Part shown: piece after piece, positions 22,415 to 34,800 of the stretch | Layout of the letters: each line of letters begins with the position of its first letter | Position numbering within the stretch: position 1 is the first letter of the stretch | Source: Casuarius casuarius | Lineage: Eukaryota > Chordata > Aves > Casuariiformes > Casuariidae | Direction of reading: 5' to 3' | Assembly: GCA_003342895.1 (NCBI GenBank) | Contig: PTFA01000050.1 | Location: forward strand, 5,681-69,680 | Length of the DNA stretch: 64,000 nt | Notes under the pieces: model-generated | The model's database searches: none | Seen by the model: only the letters and a program-made list of their open reading frames with translations | What the model was told of the DNA's origin: nothing | Program-made: the position numbers and the translations under genes

Positions 22415-22520
22415 ACGCGGTGGAGGTTGGTGCCTCCGTCAGCCGGAGCGGCGGGGCAGGGGCGGGGGGGCAGGTCCTGGGCGGCTGAGGGAGAGCGTCC
22501 GAGGCTGGGGGGAGGAGAAG
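22415..22520 (+). other. Isolated GC-rich patch with G-quadruplex motif
   Basis: CpG-containing G-rich sequence embedded in AT-rich DNA. The G-runs at 22453-22456, 22459-22462, 22464-22470 and 22479-22481 have loops of 2, 1 and 8 nt, which satisfies a canonical intramolecular G-quadruplex pattern. Confidence 0.75.
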
Positions 22521-23029
22521 AGATCTTGTTTGTTTTAAGTTTAATTATGTTTTAAGCATAAGTGCTTTCAGTGATACAACACGAAAAGTCGGATATTGGG
22601 CCCTAATGAGCTGTAGTGGTAGATGGCTGGAGACCCGGAGGGATTCATTCACTAAATTAACTGGATAAAAGTACTTGGTTTGGGCACGGCGTGATGGCTG
22701 AGCTGTGCTTATAAACTCCGTTACAGAGCTGTCTCTCATTCCTGTTTTCATCCTAAACAGGCCATGTAGCCACTTTAACAGCCGCCTGCTACAACTGTTC
22801 AGCTTGTCAGAAGGTATTATATTACCGTCTAATAAGTAATAAAGCATATTTGACTTCATTTCTCTTTTTTTCTGGGGTGGAAAGGGAAGGAGGAGAGACC
22901 GAAGCCGGTTGCCTATCTGTCGAATAAAAAAAAATAGCCGTATTTAGGCAAGACGCAACAGTGCATTTTTAAAACACTGATTTGTTTTCTAGAAATAGGA
23001 CAATTGGCTGGAGGAGGTGGAATACTTGT

Positions 23030-23290
23030 TTTTGAAGCCGCTTTCAGACCGGCGGGCACGTGCGCGCGAGAGGAGCGCTGTGCTCGTGCTGAGCACTCAG
23101 CGCACGTTCTCTCGCCTGCTCGCAGATGTGCCGTGCTCATCCGTGGCACCCCTTCCCCACCTTTACAAGCGGGTAAGGAAGAGTGTTGCACCTGGAGATG
23201 AGTTTCACGTCGTGTCGCCTGGCACCCGGGGCAGGTGGCGATGCCCGCGCGGGCGCCCGCTTGCTTTGAGTGGCCCGGCATTTCCGCTGC
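23030..23290 (+). promoter_or_regulatory. Intragenic CpG island with strong splice donor: candidate alternative promoter/first exon
   Basis: CpG-rich sequence (GGCGGGCACGTGCGCGCGAG and following) contains a CACGTG E-box at about 23058. A consensus donor AAGCGG/GTAAGG lies at about 23173, and an acceptor-like CTGCTCGCAG at 23125. A CpG-island first exon splicing rightwards to later exons is plausible. The long frames on both strands here are due to base composition. Confidence 0.35.
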
Positions 23291-24250
23291 CGGCCACTGT
23301 GCAGGCAGTGTTTGCTTTAACACTGCCAAAAAAACACACTCTGCTTTGCCCTAAAACTTGGCAAACAGTGTCAGGGCCTATAAGAATGTCTCTGTTTTTG
23401 AAATTTAAAGGGGCTTTTGTCTTGAAATGTTTCAGGTGATTATCACAGAAACCCGTGCTGTTCAGGGGCTTTCTGCAAGCGTCGCGGGCCAAGGCAGCAT
23501 GGTGGTGGCGGGCGCCTGTCCTGCTGCAGACGGCGGTGCAGGTGTGGCCGTTGAGTGCAGTCCCGCGCGCTGTTTGGGCGCAAAGCCTTGGGGATGGAGG
23601 GTTAGTTGCTCCCATGGCTCAGCCCCCTGGCCTGCCACAGTGCGGGCGTGGGCACGGCCATTTTGTGGTGCTCCAGCGCGGGCGGCCATTTTGCCCCCCC
23701 TTGTCACCATGCTCCTTCCGCCGCCTGCTGCCCTGCACTGTGCTCTCACAGCATGGCCCATACTGGCCGGTCTCTGCCCGTCCCCGATGGCTAGCTCCCT
23801 CACCACAGCTGCCCCCTGAGCCATCTGCCCCCATCCAAGCCCCATCTCCTTGTCTGGGCAGCCTGAGGTGCTGCCTTTTGCCTCAGGTGCCGTTTTGTCC
23901 TGGAGATGGCTGTAGCCCCTTGTGGCATCCTTCCCTGTCAGCCCCATCACTCACTCAGCCCCAGGCCCCTCTCCTCAACCTTTGCTCCTTCCCTGCCTTT
24001 GGCTCCTCAGGACTGAAGGAGGCCCCCAGTTGCAGGCGTGGCATGGCCAGGCCTCCATGGGCCCAGCGGGTGCATGGGTGCAGGTGCGGCAGCCTGTGCG
24101 AGCTGCCCCAGCTGGCCCCTCTTCGCGCCGTCAGCACCAGGCCCTCGTCGACATAAATTGGTGCCTCCTGGGAGGAGCCTGGCTCCTGCTCCCACTCCTT
24201 GGCTGCTGTGTGAGGAGCTTGCAGAGAAAAGGCTTGCCTTGGTTATTTTA
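23291..24250. other. GC-rich tract with paired YY1-like motifs, no confirmed gene
   Basis: About 0.9 kb of C-rich sequence with open frames in several phases on both strands, none showing domains or splice support. CGGCCATTTTG occurs at 23655-23665 and 23683-23693. Its reverse complement, CAAAATGGCCG, is close to the YY1 consensus. The tract ends abruptly at an AT-rich flank. Confidence 0.5.
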
Positions 24251-27103
24251 AAAGTAATAATGCCTTTCCTTTAGTTTACTCTCAGAAATAATTTTGACTT
24301 CTTAGTTGAAAGTTTCTCCTAAATATTTACTCTGGTATCTCAGGTGGATGCTTTTAGATTGGATTTTTGAAATTTAGTAAGGCAATAAGCAACGGCTGAT
24401 AGGTTGTTTATAAGAGGAAGCGCTGGTAACGTGGCTCCTGTCACGGTCACCCAAGCCGCCAGGACTGGTGCGGGTAGGTGGAAACGGATCACGAACAATG
24501 TCTGAACAACACCTCCCTCCTCCTGGTGACGTGCTAGGGCACGGTAACGGGCACCAGCCGTTAGGAGCTACAGTTTCACGTGTGTCCTGAGAAGGCAGTA
24601 TTTCTGAGAAAATCAGATTTTCTCTAATGGTGGTATTAATTTAGGCTCCAAGTGTAGGACCCCCCTGTTCCCTCCCCTGAGCTGTCGGCGTCGCCTGTCT
24701 CCGAGGCTTTTGGGGGGGCTGCTGAACCTGCTCTGGCTTCATGAGCTTTTACCTGCTCACCCGAGACTTGTGGCTAGAAACCCTCTGTGCTCTGTAGCTT
24801 GTGTGTGATGCACAGAACTGGGCTACACAGGATTTTAATGTAACTGTGGATTATGCTGGGTGTAAAAAAAATATTTATCAGCTCTTAATTTCATATATAA
24901 TATTGTAGTATTTCTCCCCTCTCCCCCCTGCTTTTATTTGAGGACTTTCAGGCCCTTGCCCCCGAACAAGATTGCACTGGAATAATGCTGAGGTCTTGCA
25001 GGCAGCCTTGACTTACACCAGTATGAGTCGCACCTGGATTTTGCTTTTTTTGTTGTATCTGAAAGCTGCACTGAGCCTCTTGCGTGGACGAGCAGGCAGC
25101 TGCACTGACACGATAGCAGAGCCATTGCTGACTATCGTGGCAGTGATCTGTGATCTAAGAAGTCTCTATTCTGGCCTGGGACAACTTATTTATTTTTTTA
25201 AGTCCATTTTGACAAAGCCACTCTCCTAAGGTTTTTGAGGCTTGGATCTTGTCTGTCATTGCTGGGATCAATTCCTGCAAGTCCTGCTCCAATCTGTCGC
25301 TCTGCGAGGATGCCCGCTCTGGAGCGGGGAGGGAGGGGGGACTGCTTGCTGTAGTTGCCTGGAGATTGGCAGCAGTAAAGACATTTTTCTTTTCTGCTTT
25401 ATTTTTATTCTTTGGCATCTCTTCTTCCAATCTCTGTACCCACTGTGCCCAATGCTGTAAAAAACACAAAGGCAGTCGCTGACCCTCCCTGGTTTCTCAT
25501 CCTTCAAGTTGAGGTTAAAATGCCCTTTTCTGCTCCAAATTCCATCAGCCTCTTCTCTTCAGAAACATGTCACAAGCTACTCTGTCACTAACTTCTACCT
25601 GAAAGCATAAATTAAAAAAACATAAACTTGAGACATGATTAATCCCAGCCAAAGGACATTTGATGTTACCTCATTTGCTTGCTAGCTAGCGCGGGGTTAT
25701 GCTGTGAGCTCTGTGGCTCATACGAAGAAGGTAGGCAGGTAGGGCTAAAGCAAACATTGCAATGTCTTACAAGTGTCCCAAAATGTGTGGACTTGTCAGC
25801 ACAAATCCTGCTCTGAAATGGGTCAAGAGAAGCGTCTTGTGCTCCTGGGGGTCAGTAAGTTTTTCTTAGTGGTTCAGTTCACAGTGGAAACTAGATCCTC
25901 TCAGCAATTATGAAAGTTTTCCCTGGGTCCCGTTGCCAGTCCAGCCTAGCTGGATTTGACAGCCTCCAGTGCCTAAGGCAGGATTAACTTTTAGCACACT
26001 TCATTGTATTTCACTGATTAAGATAATCCTTTTTTCAGAACAGAATAAATAGATGAAATATTTGAAATATGTTTTACAATATCCAACTTGGTCTGATAGT
26101 GCTTCTACTTTTTAAAGTAGGTGTGCATCCCAGAGGTGAATGTATGATTCCAGTTGCATGTAATTTTCCAGAGGTTCCTAGTTTTAAAAGGCAACATACT
26201 TGAAAGCTTCCCTACTAGCAAGGGTTTGCAGGTACAGTTTTCATTTTTAAAGATCCCAGCGAAAATGTTTGGAAAAAGTAATCAAGCTACATACAGGTGA
26301 CTGAATTGTGCCGATGGCTGCTTCCGTTGTTGAACAAATGTAAACCTGGTTTGAAAAACAAGACTTAAACTGCAAAAATATCTGGGCACTGCTTAAAAAT
26401 TTTCCTCTAGCCCTGATTCAATGGCTCTCCAGTTATGTGTTGGTTTTTACAATACAGTGCAGGGTATTGTAACTGAATTGCATTTCAGCAATGATACGGT
26501 TCCCTTCAGCTTGATAGGTAATGGAAGAGAGATGTTTTGATGCCAGTCTAAGGGAAAGCAAATGAGAATGAGCTGAAAACATGGCATGGTGATGTACAGA
26601 AGGAATATCTTCCTTGTTGTTCTTGCTTAAATTATGTTTTCTGGTGGTATTGACTATCTTTTAATTATTGTCAAGTATGAAAGGGAAGCAGTTCGACAAG
26701 AAAAGTATTCTGGTTTTTTGTGTTTTCAATTACTTATTGAGAGAGAGGGTTCATTTCTTTCCTCTGACCCTTTTAGATATTGCCTCTTATTTCCTTAATG
26801 GCTTAAGCTCCTAAAACTATGCCATGAAAAAATAAAGCTTTGCTGTTTGTGACTTCCTGCCCTTGGCCCCTGTTGTACTTATATTATTGAACCTATATTA
26901 ATTCTCCCCTCCCGCAAAAGATTAGCAATGTTGTAGATCTTCTCAGAATATCTTCATGTGTGTTTTTTGTTGGTTTTGTTTGTTTGTTTTTTAATGTAAT
27001 CGCTCTCCTGAGTCCTCAGGCAGCTGCTATTGTTATGAGACCCACCTTGCCATTGAAGAACAATGTGAAGTTTCAAGTCATCCTCAAACTTTTTACGGTC
27101 TTA
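24251..27103 (+). other. Intronic sequence, no gene seen
   Basis: It contains a short CpG-bearing stretch (24425-24590) and a possible remnant of an inverted-repeat element (CTTGACTTACACCAGTATGA, 25008-25027). The remainder is unique AT-rich sequence. Open frames at 25155-25507 run on both strands and lack support. Confidence 0.35.
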
Positions 27104-27205
27104 GGGCCTGATTCTGCAAATGCTGCTGGGTATCGTGCTTACAGCAATGAGTCTATCAGTGTAATAAGGATGACAACTCATCTAACTGCTTGCAGAATTG
27201 GACCC
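27104..27205. mobile_element. MITE-like element with 16-bp terminal inverted repeats
   Basis: The left end GGGCCTGATTCTGCAA (27104-27119) and right end TTGCAGAATTGGACCC (27190-27205) are inverted repeats matching at 13 of 16 positions. They enclose about 70 bp of noncoding sequence. The end sequence is typical of non-autonomous DNA-transposon-like elements abundant in turtles and crocodilians and present as old copies in birds. No transposase is present. The flanking target duplication was not resolved. Confidence 0.65.
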
Positions 27206-28484
27206 ATGGAGACTGGGTTATCCTACTGCTACTGCTTTAGTATAAACAGGGAAGCTGGACCACAGAAATATATTCAAAAGCTTGCATCCCACTGTTCAGA
27301 AAACTCTGAAATTGGGTTCATGCTGTGTTGTGTTGCTGATCTACATGTTTCCAGACGGCTGGAAAACTAAAACTTGCATTACAAACCTAGGCCATATTGA
27401 ACAAATGAAGGGCAGATTTTTCAGTCTCCGCTCTACATTTTTTTGGAGGGGAGTGGGGAAGTAGGGTTGTTCAGCATTTAATGTTACATTCACATAGTGT
27501 GTGTGACTATGAAATGAATTGGTTAATGAGTGCCTAAGCATCTGTTCAGACTCTGGTAGATACTTTGCCAAGGTTCAAGTTCCCTAAGGAGGATTAGCCA
27601 CCTGGCACAGTTTTCATGATATACTGACAAAGGGGACACCCACCTTTAGTTTTACTGCAGATGATGAACGAATGTTAGAATATTGTTTAGCCAAATGTAC
27701 GGGGTCCTCAGGAAGGCTGTGAGTTTGAATGATGTAATTTTGTAATTTAATGATTACTTCTGTAATTGTTATGATTTAGGTTACAGCAGAGGCTGCAACT
27801 GCCTTGTATTTCCCTAGGAAGAGTGGCATGTATTCTTTCAGCTTGTCTCACAGTTTCCCCAAATGGACTTATTTGTTTTCCTTTTTCTTAAATGATACGT
27901 AGCTCTTTGCACACAATTATCTCTCTTGCTATATAATATATAAAATCAATATACACCATAGGGCAACAAGAATTGGTGATAAAAAGAGTTTCAAAGAGAA
28001 AAATGAGCATTTCATAGCCTGAACTCACAATTAGGCCTTCTAAAGTGTCTAGATTTCACTGCATGGACAGCATTATGAGTTGATGAAAGGCCTGCACTAA
28101 AAAGCTTAAATTTATGTGATGGTAGTATCACTTTACGATGAACATGACTTAGTAGGGCTTTGACCCATCAGACACATTATAGCAAAGCAACTTAGTATGC
28201 TTGAAAGGCAGAAACATTACACGTTTGTTGCTAAACTTCGAAGTAGCTGAAATCATGCAACCAACCTGAATTAAGACAATTAAATGGGCCTGATGTCTCG
28301 GTGAACTGAAAGGAGGGCTTCACTACCTTTTCACCCCAGATTACTTGTTCTGCTGACGCCCTGCAGAATCGCTTTCTGGTGCTAGTTTGATTTTGGGGGG
28401 GACGGGAGGAAGCAGGTGGGGGTTTTGCCCTTTGCTTGTTGACGAGGTGTCTGTGGTATAAAGCACTACCGCGAGCTCTCTGGC

Positions 28485-28800
28485 AGGATGGGGCCCCACT
28501 GGAAGAAGGGGCTGCCCTACTGCTGCTGCCCCCCGTTCCCAGAGATGCAGTGCAGGTGTGTTGACCCAGGTGAAATCAAAAAGGCTGAAGCGGGAGGCTG
28601 GGAAGAGAGATCTCCCAGTGCGAGTCCCGGGACCCTCTCTGGGGTTGCTGCACAGCAGCAGAGCTGCTCTGCTGCTGCGGGACCCGGTGCCTCAGCTGCA
28701 GCCTGTGGCAGGCTATCGGCCACAGCTGGTGCCAGCACAGGGGTGGCCGCTGTGCTATGTTGCTTAGCTGCAAGTTGTGGGTGCTGCTTTGGAAGATGGT
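28485..28800. other. GC-rich patch with CTG/CAG hairpin
   Basis: A CpG-poor but GC-rich patch contains CAGCAGCAGAGC (28653-28664) and its exact reverse complement (28666-28677), plus scattered CTG triplets. Open frames on both strands (such as 28488-28802 plus and 28517-28900 minus) are rich in Cys/Ala or Pro/Gln from the triplets and are not convincing proteins. Confidence 0.5.
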
Positions 28801-29882
28801 GAGGGAGAGGCCATTCTGGAAGAAGCTTAACAGGGTGGAGACAGGACAGTTGGAGAGGAGGAGGTGCATCTCTTTGTCCCGGCCTTTGTGTGACTGCCAC
28901 GGATGTAGCCTGTCAACACAGAGACGCACACGTGTGTGGAGGAATTTCAGAGCTGTAAGGCTCCTCCGTCTGCTGGACTTGGCGGTGTTTTAGGTGCCTG
29001 CAGGAGAGAGGAGACAATAAGACCATTTGTTGGGCTGACCATCCCGCTAAATGTTTCATTCTGTGCGGCTCACCGCTGCTCCAGCTGGGCACCGCGACTG
29101 CAGTGCGGTGGTACTCTGAGGTCTGGCTCAAGCTGGTGGGTGGGAGAATCCAGTCAGGGTATGTTTATCTGAGGTATTTAAAAATACCTGTGCGTGCACT
29201 GCTCTTAGCCTGCATTTCAGCACAGCACTAGAAGTGTGCTGAAAGGAGCCACCCCTTCCAAGTTCATGCCTCAACAGCCTGTGAGTAAGGGACTTCAAAA
29301 AGATTTTGGTTTTGTTTCCCCTTTATGATTTTGTCCATCTCAATTTACAAGCTCTGTTTTCCATCTGAAATCAGGTGACCTCCCTCAACAGCTTTGCCTG
29401 CACTGTTTTCAGTTATCTGATGCGCTAATGCGTTTCTAATGCCACTAAGCATATTGGTAGAAACTGCCATTCCAGACATTCTGCATTCAGAGCACCGATT
29501 TACTTTCTAAGTTGCCAAATTAGAAGGTTACCTTTCTCTAACTGGCTAAGGTCACTTGCAGTCATGGTTTTTGGACCCAGTTTTACTTGGTCTTATGAGT
29601 CAGTGGTGTTTACAGAGAAGAGATGATGGTCTTTTCCCACAGTAAACCAGGGGATGTTGCAATGTGGTTTGACACCAAAAGCCCAGGATGCTCTGCCGTT
29701 CTTGCATTTTGTTTCCGAATGTTTTTGCCACCTAACAGTGATTTTTTTTTTCTTTTAAGTAATGATCAAATAGATCATCTGTGGAGTGTGACCAACAGAA
29801 TATACAGGAAGAACATCGTAGAAAATTCTCATTATTGTTAGGTATGCACTTGGTCTTATTGCGCTGTTTCCTTTCCTTACAG

Positions 29883-30011
29883 CCCACAGTGAAGAATGAC
29901 ATTTGCAGTAGCATGCATGTGGGAGCACTCGCAATGCACATTCCCCCAGAAAAGATTTGCTTTGGCTTGGGAACAATTGGTATGGCAAAACTTTGTGATG
30001 AAAAGGTCATG
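29883..30011 (+). other. Candidate 129-nt exon (43 open codons) or conserved element
   Basis: The acceptor GCTGTTTCCTTTCCTTACAG (ending 29882) and donor AAGGTCATG/GTAAAT (30012) bound 129 nt that is open from phase 0 to phase 0. It reads PTVKNDICSSMHVGALAMHI and on to ...LCDEKVM. The length is a multiple of three and both splice sites are good. The same stretch contains SOX-like ACAATTGG and TEAD-like ACATTCCC motifs, so a conserved enhancer is the alternative. An upstream acceptor/donor pair at 29760-29841 is only 41 nt away, too close to be a second exon of the same transcript. Confidence 0.35.
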
Positions 30012-30760
30012 GTAAATAATGCACAGTGACTGTTTTTAAGGTTTTTTAAAAACAGTCTTCCAACCAAGTAGCGTCATGTAACTTGCTTTCCCTTCCAGCT
30101 AAAACATTTGTTGGAAAAAGCATTTGAGAAATTTTTTCAGGTTTCTAAAATCTTGTGGCAAGACAAAACATCTGAAGCTGCAACCTTTTCACCGAGTGTA
30201 ACAGGACCCATACCGTTCTGTGGGGTTTAGCGCTGCAGCTGGATCCCTGAGATGCTGTAGATCAGTTTACTATGACTGGTTTTGTCTGGCAGATTATAAC
30301 AGCCTCCCAGTATGCCTTTTACATAGTGCAAAACCATTCATAGTTCATTTGATATTTACCAGCTTCAGCTCAAGTACACGTTGTAAGTAGTTCTGATTTT
30401 CTGTGCATGTGTTTTGGACACTCGGACTTGCCAGGAGTGAGAATAAGCACTCTGTTCTTTCCTTCTTATTTTTGTCACTTTTTCTTCCAGTTTGCTTGTT
30501 CTAGCATATCACAAATAGATTTCTTCTGTGCTTCCAAACTGAAATGCAAGTCTAACATGGCCTTTCTTAGGTAATGGATGCTTTAATGAAACTGGATAGA
30601 TGAAAATGTTTTCAGCTAAATATGCTGTTGTAGTAAAAATTTTGTTTAAAAGAATCTTGCTTGACTGCATTATGCACGATAACAGAGGCACTTAATGGAT
30701 GAGCTTTTTCACTTAAGGTTATGTGTATTTCCTTTATTTCTCTAATCAATTTTGTTATAG

Positions 30761-30804
30761 ACAAGTGTATCTCACCTCCCGGTGTGTGAACCTCTCTCTT
30801 TATG
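30761..30804 (+). other. Candidate 44-nt exon with consensus donor
   Basis: The acceptor AATCAATTTTGTTATAG (ending 30760) is preceded by CTTTATTTCTCT, and the donor TTTATG/GTAAGTG (30805) is a near-perfect consensus. In the phase left by exon 4 it reads QVYLTSRCVNLSLY plus one base. That in turn supplies the single base needed by the exon at 45029. This is the only intermediate candidate I found that links exon 4 to a later exon in frame. Confidence 0.4.
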
Positions 30805-31634
30805 GTAAGTGCTTGAGTGTGTGCACTGGGGAAGCTAATAGGATCCTTAAGGCGACCTGTGTTGGCAGTCAGAATTCTCTTCCACTGGTTGTGCCTGCCC
30901 AGTCATGTTTGTAAGTGCACAAAGGAAAAAAAAAATCATATCTTGTTAAAGACTGAGCTTGTCTGCTGGAAAAATGCCCACTTACAGGTGAGAAATTGTC
31001 TGTCTCAGTTTGGACAAGGGAACTAATAGTTTGGTCCTGTCTGGTTTTAAGTGCTCTGAGCAATCTAGGTTCTTCTACTTCCTTTGAGAGATTACGTTGC
31101 TTAATACACCTGAGTATCGGGAATTTGGTTTCTTACCCTTAGTATTCAATTTAAAATTTTGTTTAATTAATTTAACCTCATTAGTAGAGCTGACAAGAAA
31201 AAATATTTGTTAGAATCCGGATTTGCTTCTTTGTCAGGATCCACTAAGTGGTCTGCATAGCATACCCATTTCCAAGAGAAATTTCAGAGGATATCCATTG
31301 AGTTATTTTCTGATGGAACTTTCTCTGGTTTCCTGAAGGCTCCTAACCAGTCTGGCCTTCAAGAGTTGTGACTGGTTTTGTAGGGTGTTATAACATGTAT
31401 GACACATTTACACATAATTACTTTGACCTTTCTGCAAATTCTCAGGCTGCTAAAACTTTATCATGGAAGAATGTATCTGAGAATGTGAATATTTCTAAAA
31501 TATGAGTAATTAAAAGGAGATGGAGATTGTGTGCGTGAGAGATTCTATGTCTCATAAATATATGGTGATTCTTGCACCAACCCTTGCATGGCTGAATTGG
31601 AGATGAAGAATGGCCTTGCACTAAAGCTCATGAC

Positions 31635-31815
31635 TTAGAGACAGAATACATGAGTTTTGCTCTAACTTACACAGATTTATCTTGTGACCTTGTACAGATC
31701 ACTTAACCTCCTTCTGCCCAGAGTTTCAGTCTGTAAAAGAAGGATAATGTTTCCCTATCTCGCAGAAGTGCTGGACACTTAATTCATTAACACTTGTAAA
31801 GCATTCTCAGGCCTT
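31635..31815 (+). repeat. MIR (core-SINE) copy
   Basis: Consecutive MIR landmarks are visible in order: TTGTGACCTTGTACAGATCA, CTTAACCTCCTTCTGCC, GTTTCAGTCTGTAAAAGAAG, GATAATG, CTATCTCGCAGAAGTG, and AACACTTGTAAAGCATTCTC. This is the clearest retroposon in the window, at roughly a quarter to a third divergence by eye. Confidence 0.85.
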
Positions 31816-34800
31816 TTAGAGGAAACTGCTGCATGAGCGTGAAGTCTTGTTATTGATTCAAGCACAACTTCTAAGGCCTGGCCCTTGACTCTCTAGCTAA
31901 GGACTGTGGCTGGCAAGTTCATTTTTGCCATGGAACTGAAGCTTGTCTGTACTATCCTAAGACTTACGGGAGAGAAATTCCCTAAGAATAATGGCATTTC
32001 CAAACCTTATGGTTTCCTGTGCTGAGTGCTATGTGCATCTCTTTGGTCTTGACTTCTCTATCACAAACACAAACTAGCATGTGCATTAAAAACACCATGA
32101 CAGAAAGAACAGACAAAATACTTTAACTTACACATTTTTTTTTCCCATGGAGGATGAAAAAGCCTCCTATTTATAATAGAGGTTAGTCTTGTGGCCTTAT
32201 GGAAAGTGCTGAGATATAGTGATAAAGGAAAAATAGATGAGCATGTTAAATATTGAAATGTTTCTATTTTATGATGAATTGTGGATGTGTGCTTATTTTG
32301 AAAAGAAACACAAAAACTTCTCTCATGCTTTTTGAAAGCATCTTGACACCACCTGCTAAGCTCTGTGCTGATTTGGAAGGGTTTTCAGGAAGATGCTGAG
32401 GAAAGAGACATTTTTTTTCAATCCCCATTTTATATTCCTCTGCTTTCTGTCCTAATTTAGAATTGTTAGGAGATATTAGTTATTCAGGCAAATGTTATCA
32501 CATTCGGCATGGTGGGGCATGTCATTTTCCATTGGCATCATGTCATAGGCCAGTGTAATATGTCAGAAGTATTTTATTGCAATGGCTTCATCACGTAAAT
32601 GAGACATGACGGGTTGCAAATCAAATTTACCGTACCTACCTTTAACATACACTATATAAGCTAACAGAATAGATCAGAAACTGGTTGACAGAGAGTGTTA
32701 TTGCAGTGGCAAAAATCTGAGTTCAAGTTTTCAGAGAGGTCATGAGGAAAAACTACTTTGATAGTTACCTCTACCTGTGTGTGTGCTTTTTACCATCTTC
32801 GATTAGAAATCGGTTTCAACACAAGATAGAAAGTATTGGCACTGGTGGTCCGCTACAGATTTGGGCAAGACAATGGTGGCAGAAGAGCATTCGATAACTG
32901 TCTCTTCTTGCCTTTTGCTTTTTTAGGGCTGCAACTTCTCATCCTTAGCAACACAAAATACGACAAACCCACCCTCTTCCAGTCTCTCAGCATCAATCCA
33001 CGTTTTTAGGAGGACATCCTCATGTCTACCAGTAATGCATCAGAAAAGAGCAGATTTCACCTACTGCCAGGCTCATTTCAGAGAAAATCAAGAACTGTTA
33101 GCTTCTTACAGAAATCAACAGCTACTTACTAAAAATCAAAGTGTGTGGGTAAAGTGTGCCCTCTGCTTCGAACACTGAAATTCTGGTGTTTGTTGTGTGA
33201 TGGACTTGGTTATATATACATAAAGACATTGTTCAGTCCTGCTAATTTGGAAGACTTGCTGTACAGGAATAGCAAAGAAGCCAAGATAATTCATCCTACA
33301 ATTAAATATATTAGCATTTATTTCAGCAATCCAGTTTAATCTTAATTTACAGTAAAGCTTCATATGTAATTATAATAATTATGTTATTTGGTAATTGTAG
33401 AATGAAATACATTTGTTGTAATAGAAATATTATAAGCCTTTTTTGCATGGCAGAGAGTGCTATTAAATCTTTCTTGGGAGAAAAAGGAGAGATGAACATC
33501 TTCTGTGCATGAACGATAAAGTGCGCAGATTAGCAGGTTATTCTCTAAGGAAATTCTAAATGAAAGTCAAATAAAACTTAAATGCCATCTATAAATTGAA
33601 AATACTTCTTTTTAAACATTGAGACTTGCTTGTCTAAAATACAAAGAAAAATGAAGTCTTTGTCCTGAAGATATGATAATCTAACTGATGCTGTTGTGAG
33701 CATTTGCAGGACCCAGATGAGAAAAAATGCACAGAACAATACAGAGAAAGCTTAGGCTAAGAGAGAAAAGAGGGAGGAGGTCAAAAATGGTACGATCTCA
33801 TGGTCATTAGAAAAATTAGTTCTCAGAGTGCAAAATTCTCTCTACTGGCAGAATTGCCTTGGTGTAGAAAATCACTTTAACAGGAGATCATTCCACAGCC
33901 TTTCATAAACTTTGCTTTTGGCTTCATCTGTGGTTGAATTCTGTGGATATGGACATTTAACAGTAGTGTTGCCATCTTGATGTAAAATCCAAGATAGTGA
34001 GAGTGTGAAGAACCAGAGAACAAGTGACATACTTGATTTAGTTTTTACTTCAAGACAAAAGAGTATTTTAGTTGTGAGATGCTACCACAAGGAAGGCTGG
34101 TTGTTGTTCAGTGGTTTTTCCCCCCTTGTCTCTTACAGAGGAAATACCGGTGGCTGGGTGACTTTTTAGTAGTTCTTCCCTTCTGGAAGGCTTTCAAATA
34201 TGTATTTTTATTACTGCAGATCTTAGCAGACTTCTGTCTTGCATTTTTGTACGTGCTGATCTACATTTGTAGACATGTGAAAATATGCATCTTCGCAAGC
34301 ATGTGTGTGGTGTCATCTGTACAAATCTGAATAGATTTCATTGAATAGATTGCTGCGTCTTTATAAAATAGTAGACTATATTGCCAGGACCAAAGCTGTA
34401 GGCTTGCTGGAATATGATCTTAAGCTCTGAATGATGCAGGGGGTGAGAGAGGAGCGAGTCCATTTACTCTCCCTGTCCTAGCAGGGTTTAACCATGGCAG
34501 AGTAACCTTCCCTCCCCTTCCCTCCAGGATGTCCCTTTCCAGAAGCTGCTGAACAGTGACCAACGTGGATGGTTGGTGAAGAGACAACAGAAGAAGAGTT
34601 TTAGGCTCCCTTATGGCAGGGAAAGGAGGGGAAGGGCGGACACGCTAGGCATGGGTTAGCTGTGGGACAGTGCAGGGAGGGAGGGAGCTGCAGATCCTGT
34701 ACGGCAGCCAAGGCAGGATGGCTCTGTGTGTCTGAAGGGGAAGGAGGAGGGTAGGGAGTATTGAGGAGTAGCAGTATTGAGGAGAAAGGAGGTCTGTGTG

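Noticed and set aside
23205..24274. Many overlapping 60-233 codon frames on both strands
   Set aside because: Simultaneously open in most phases of a GC-rich tract, without domains, splice sites or a consistent frame.
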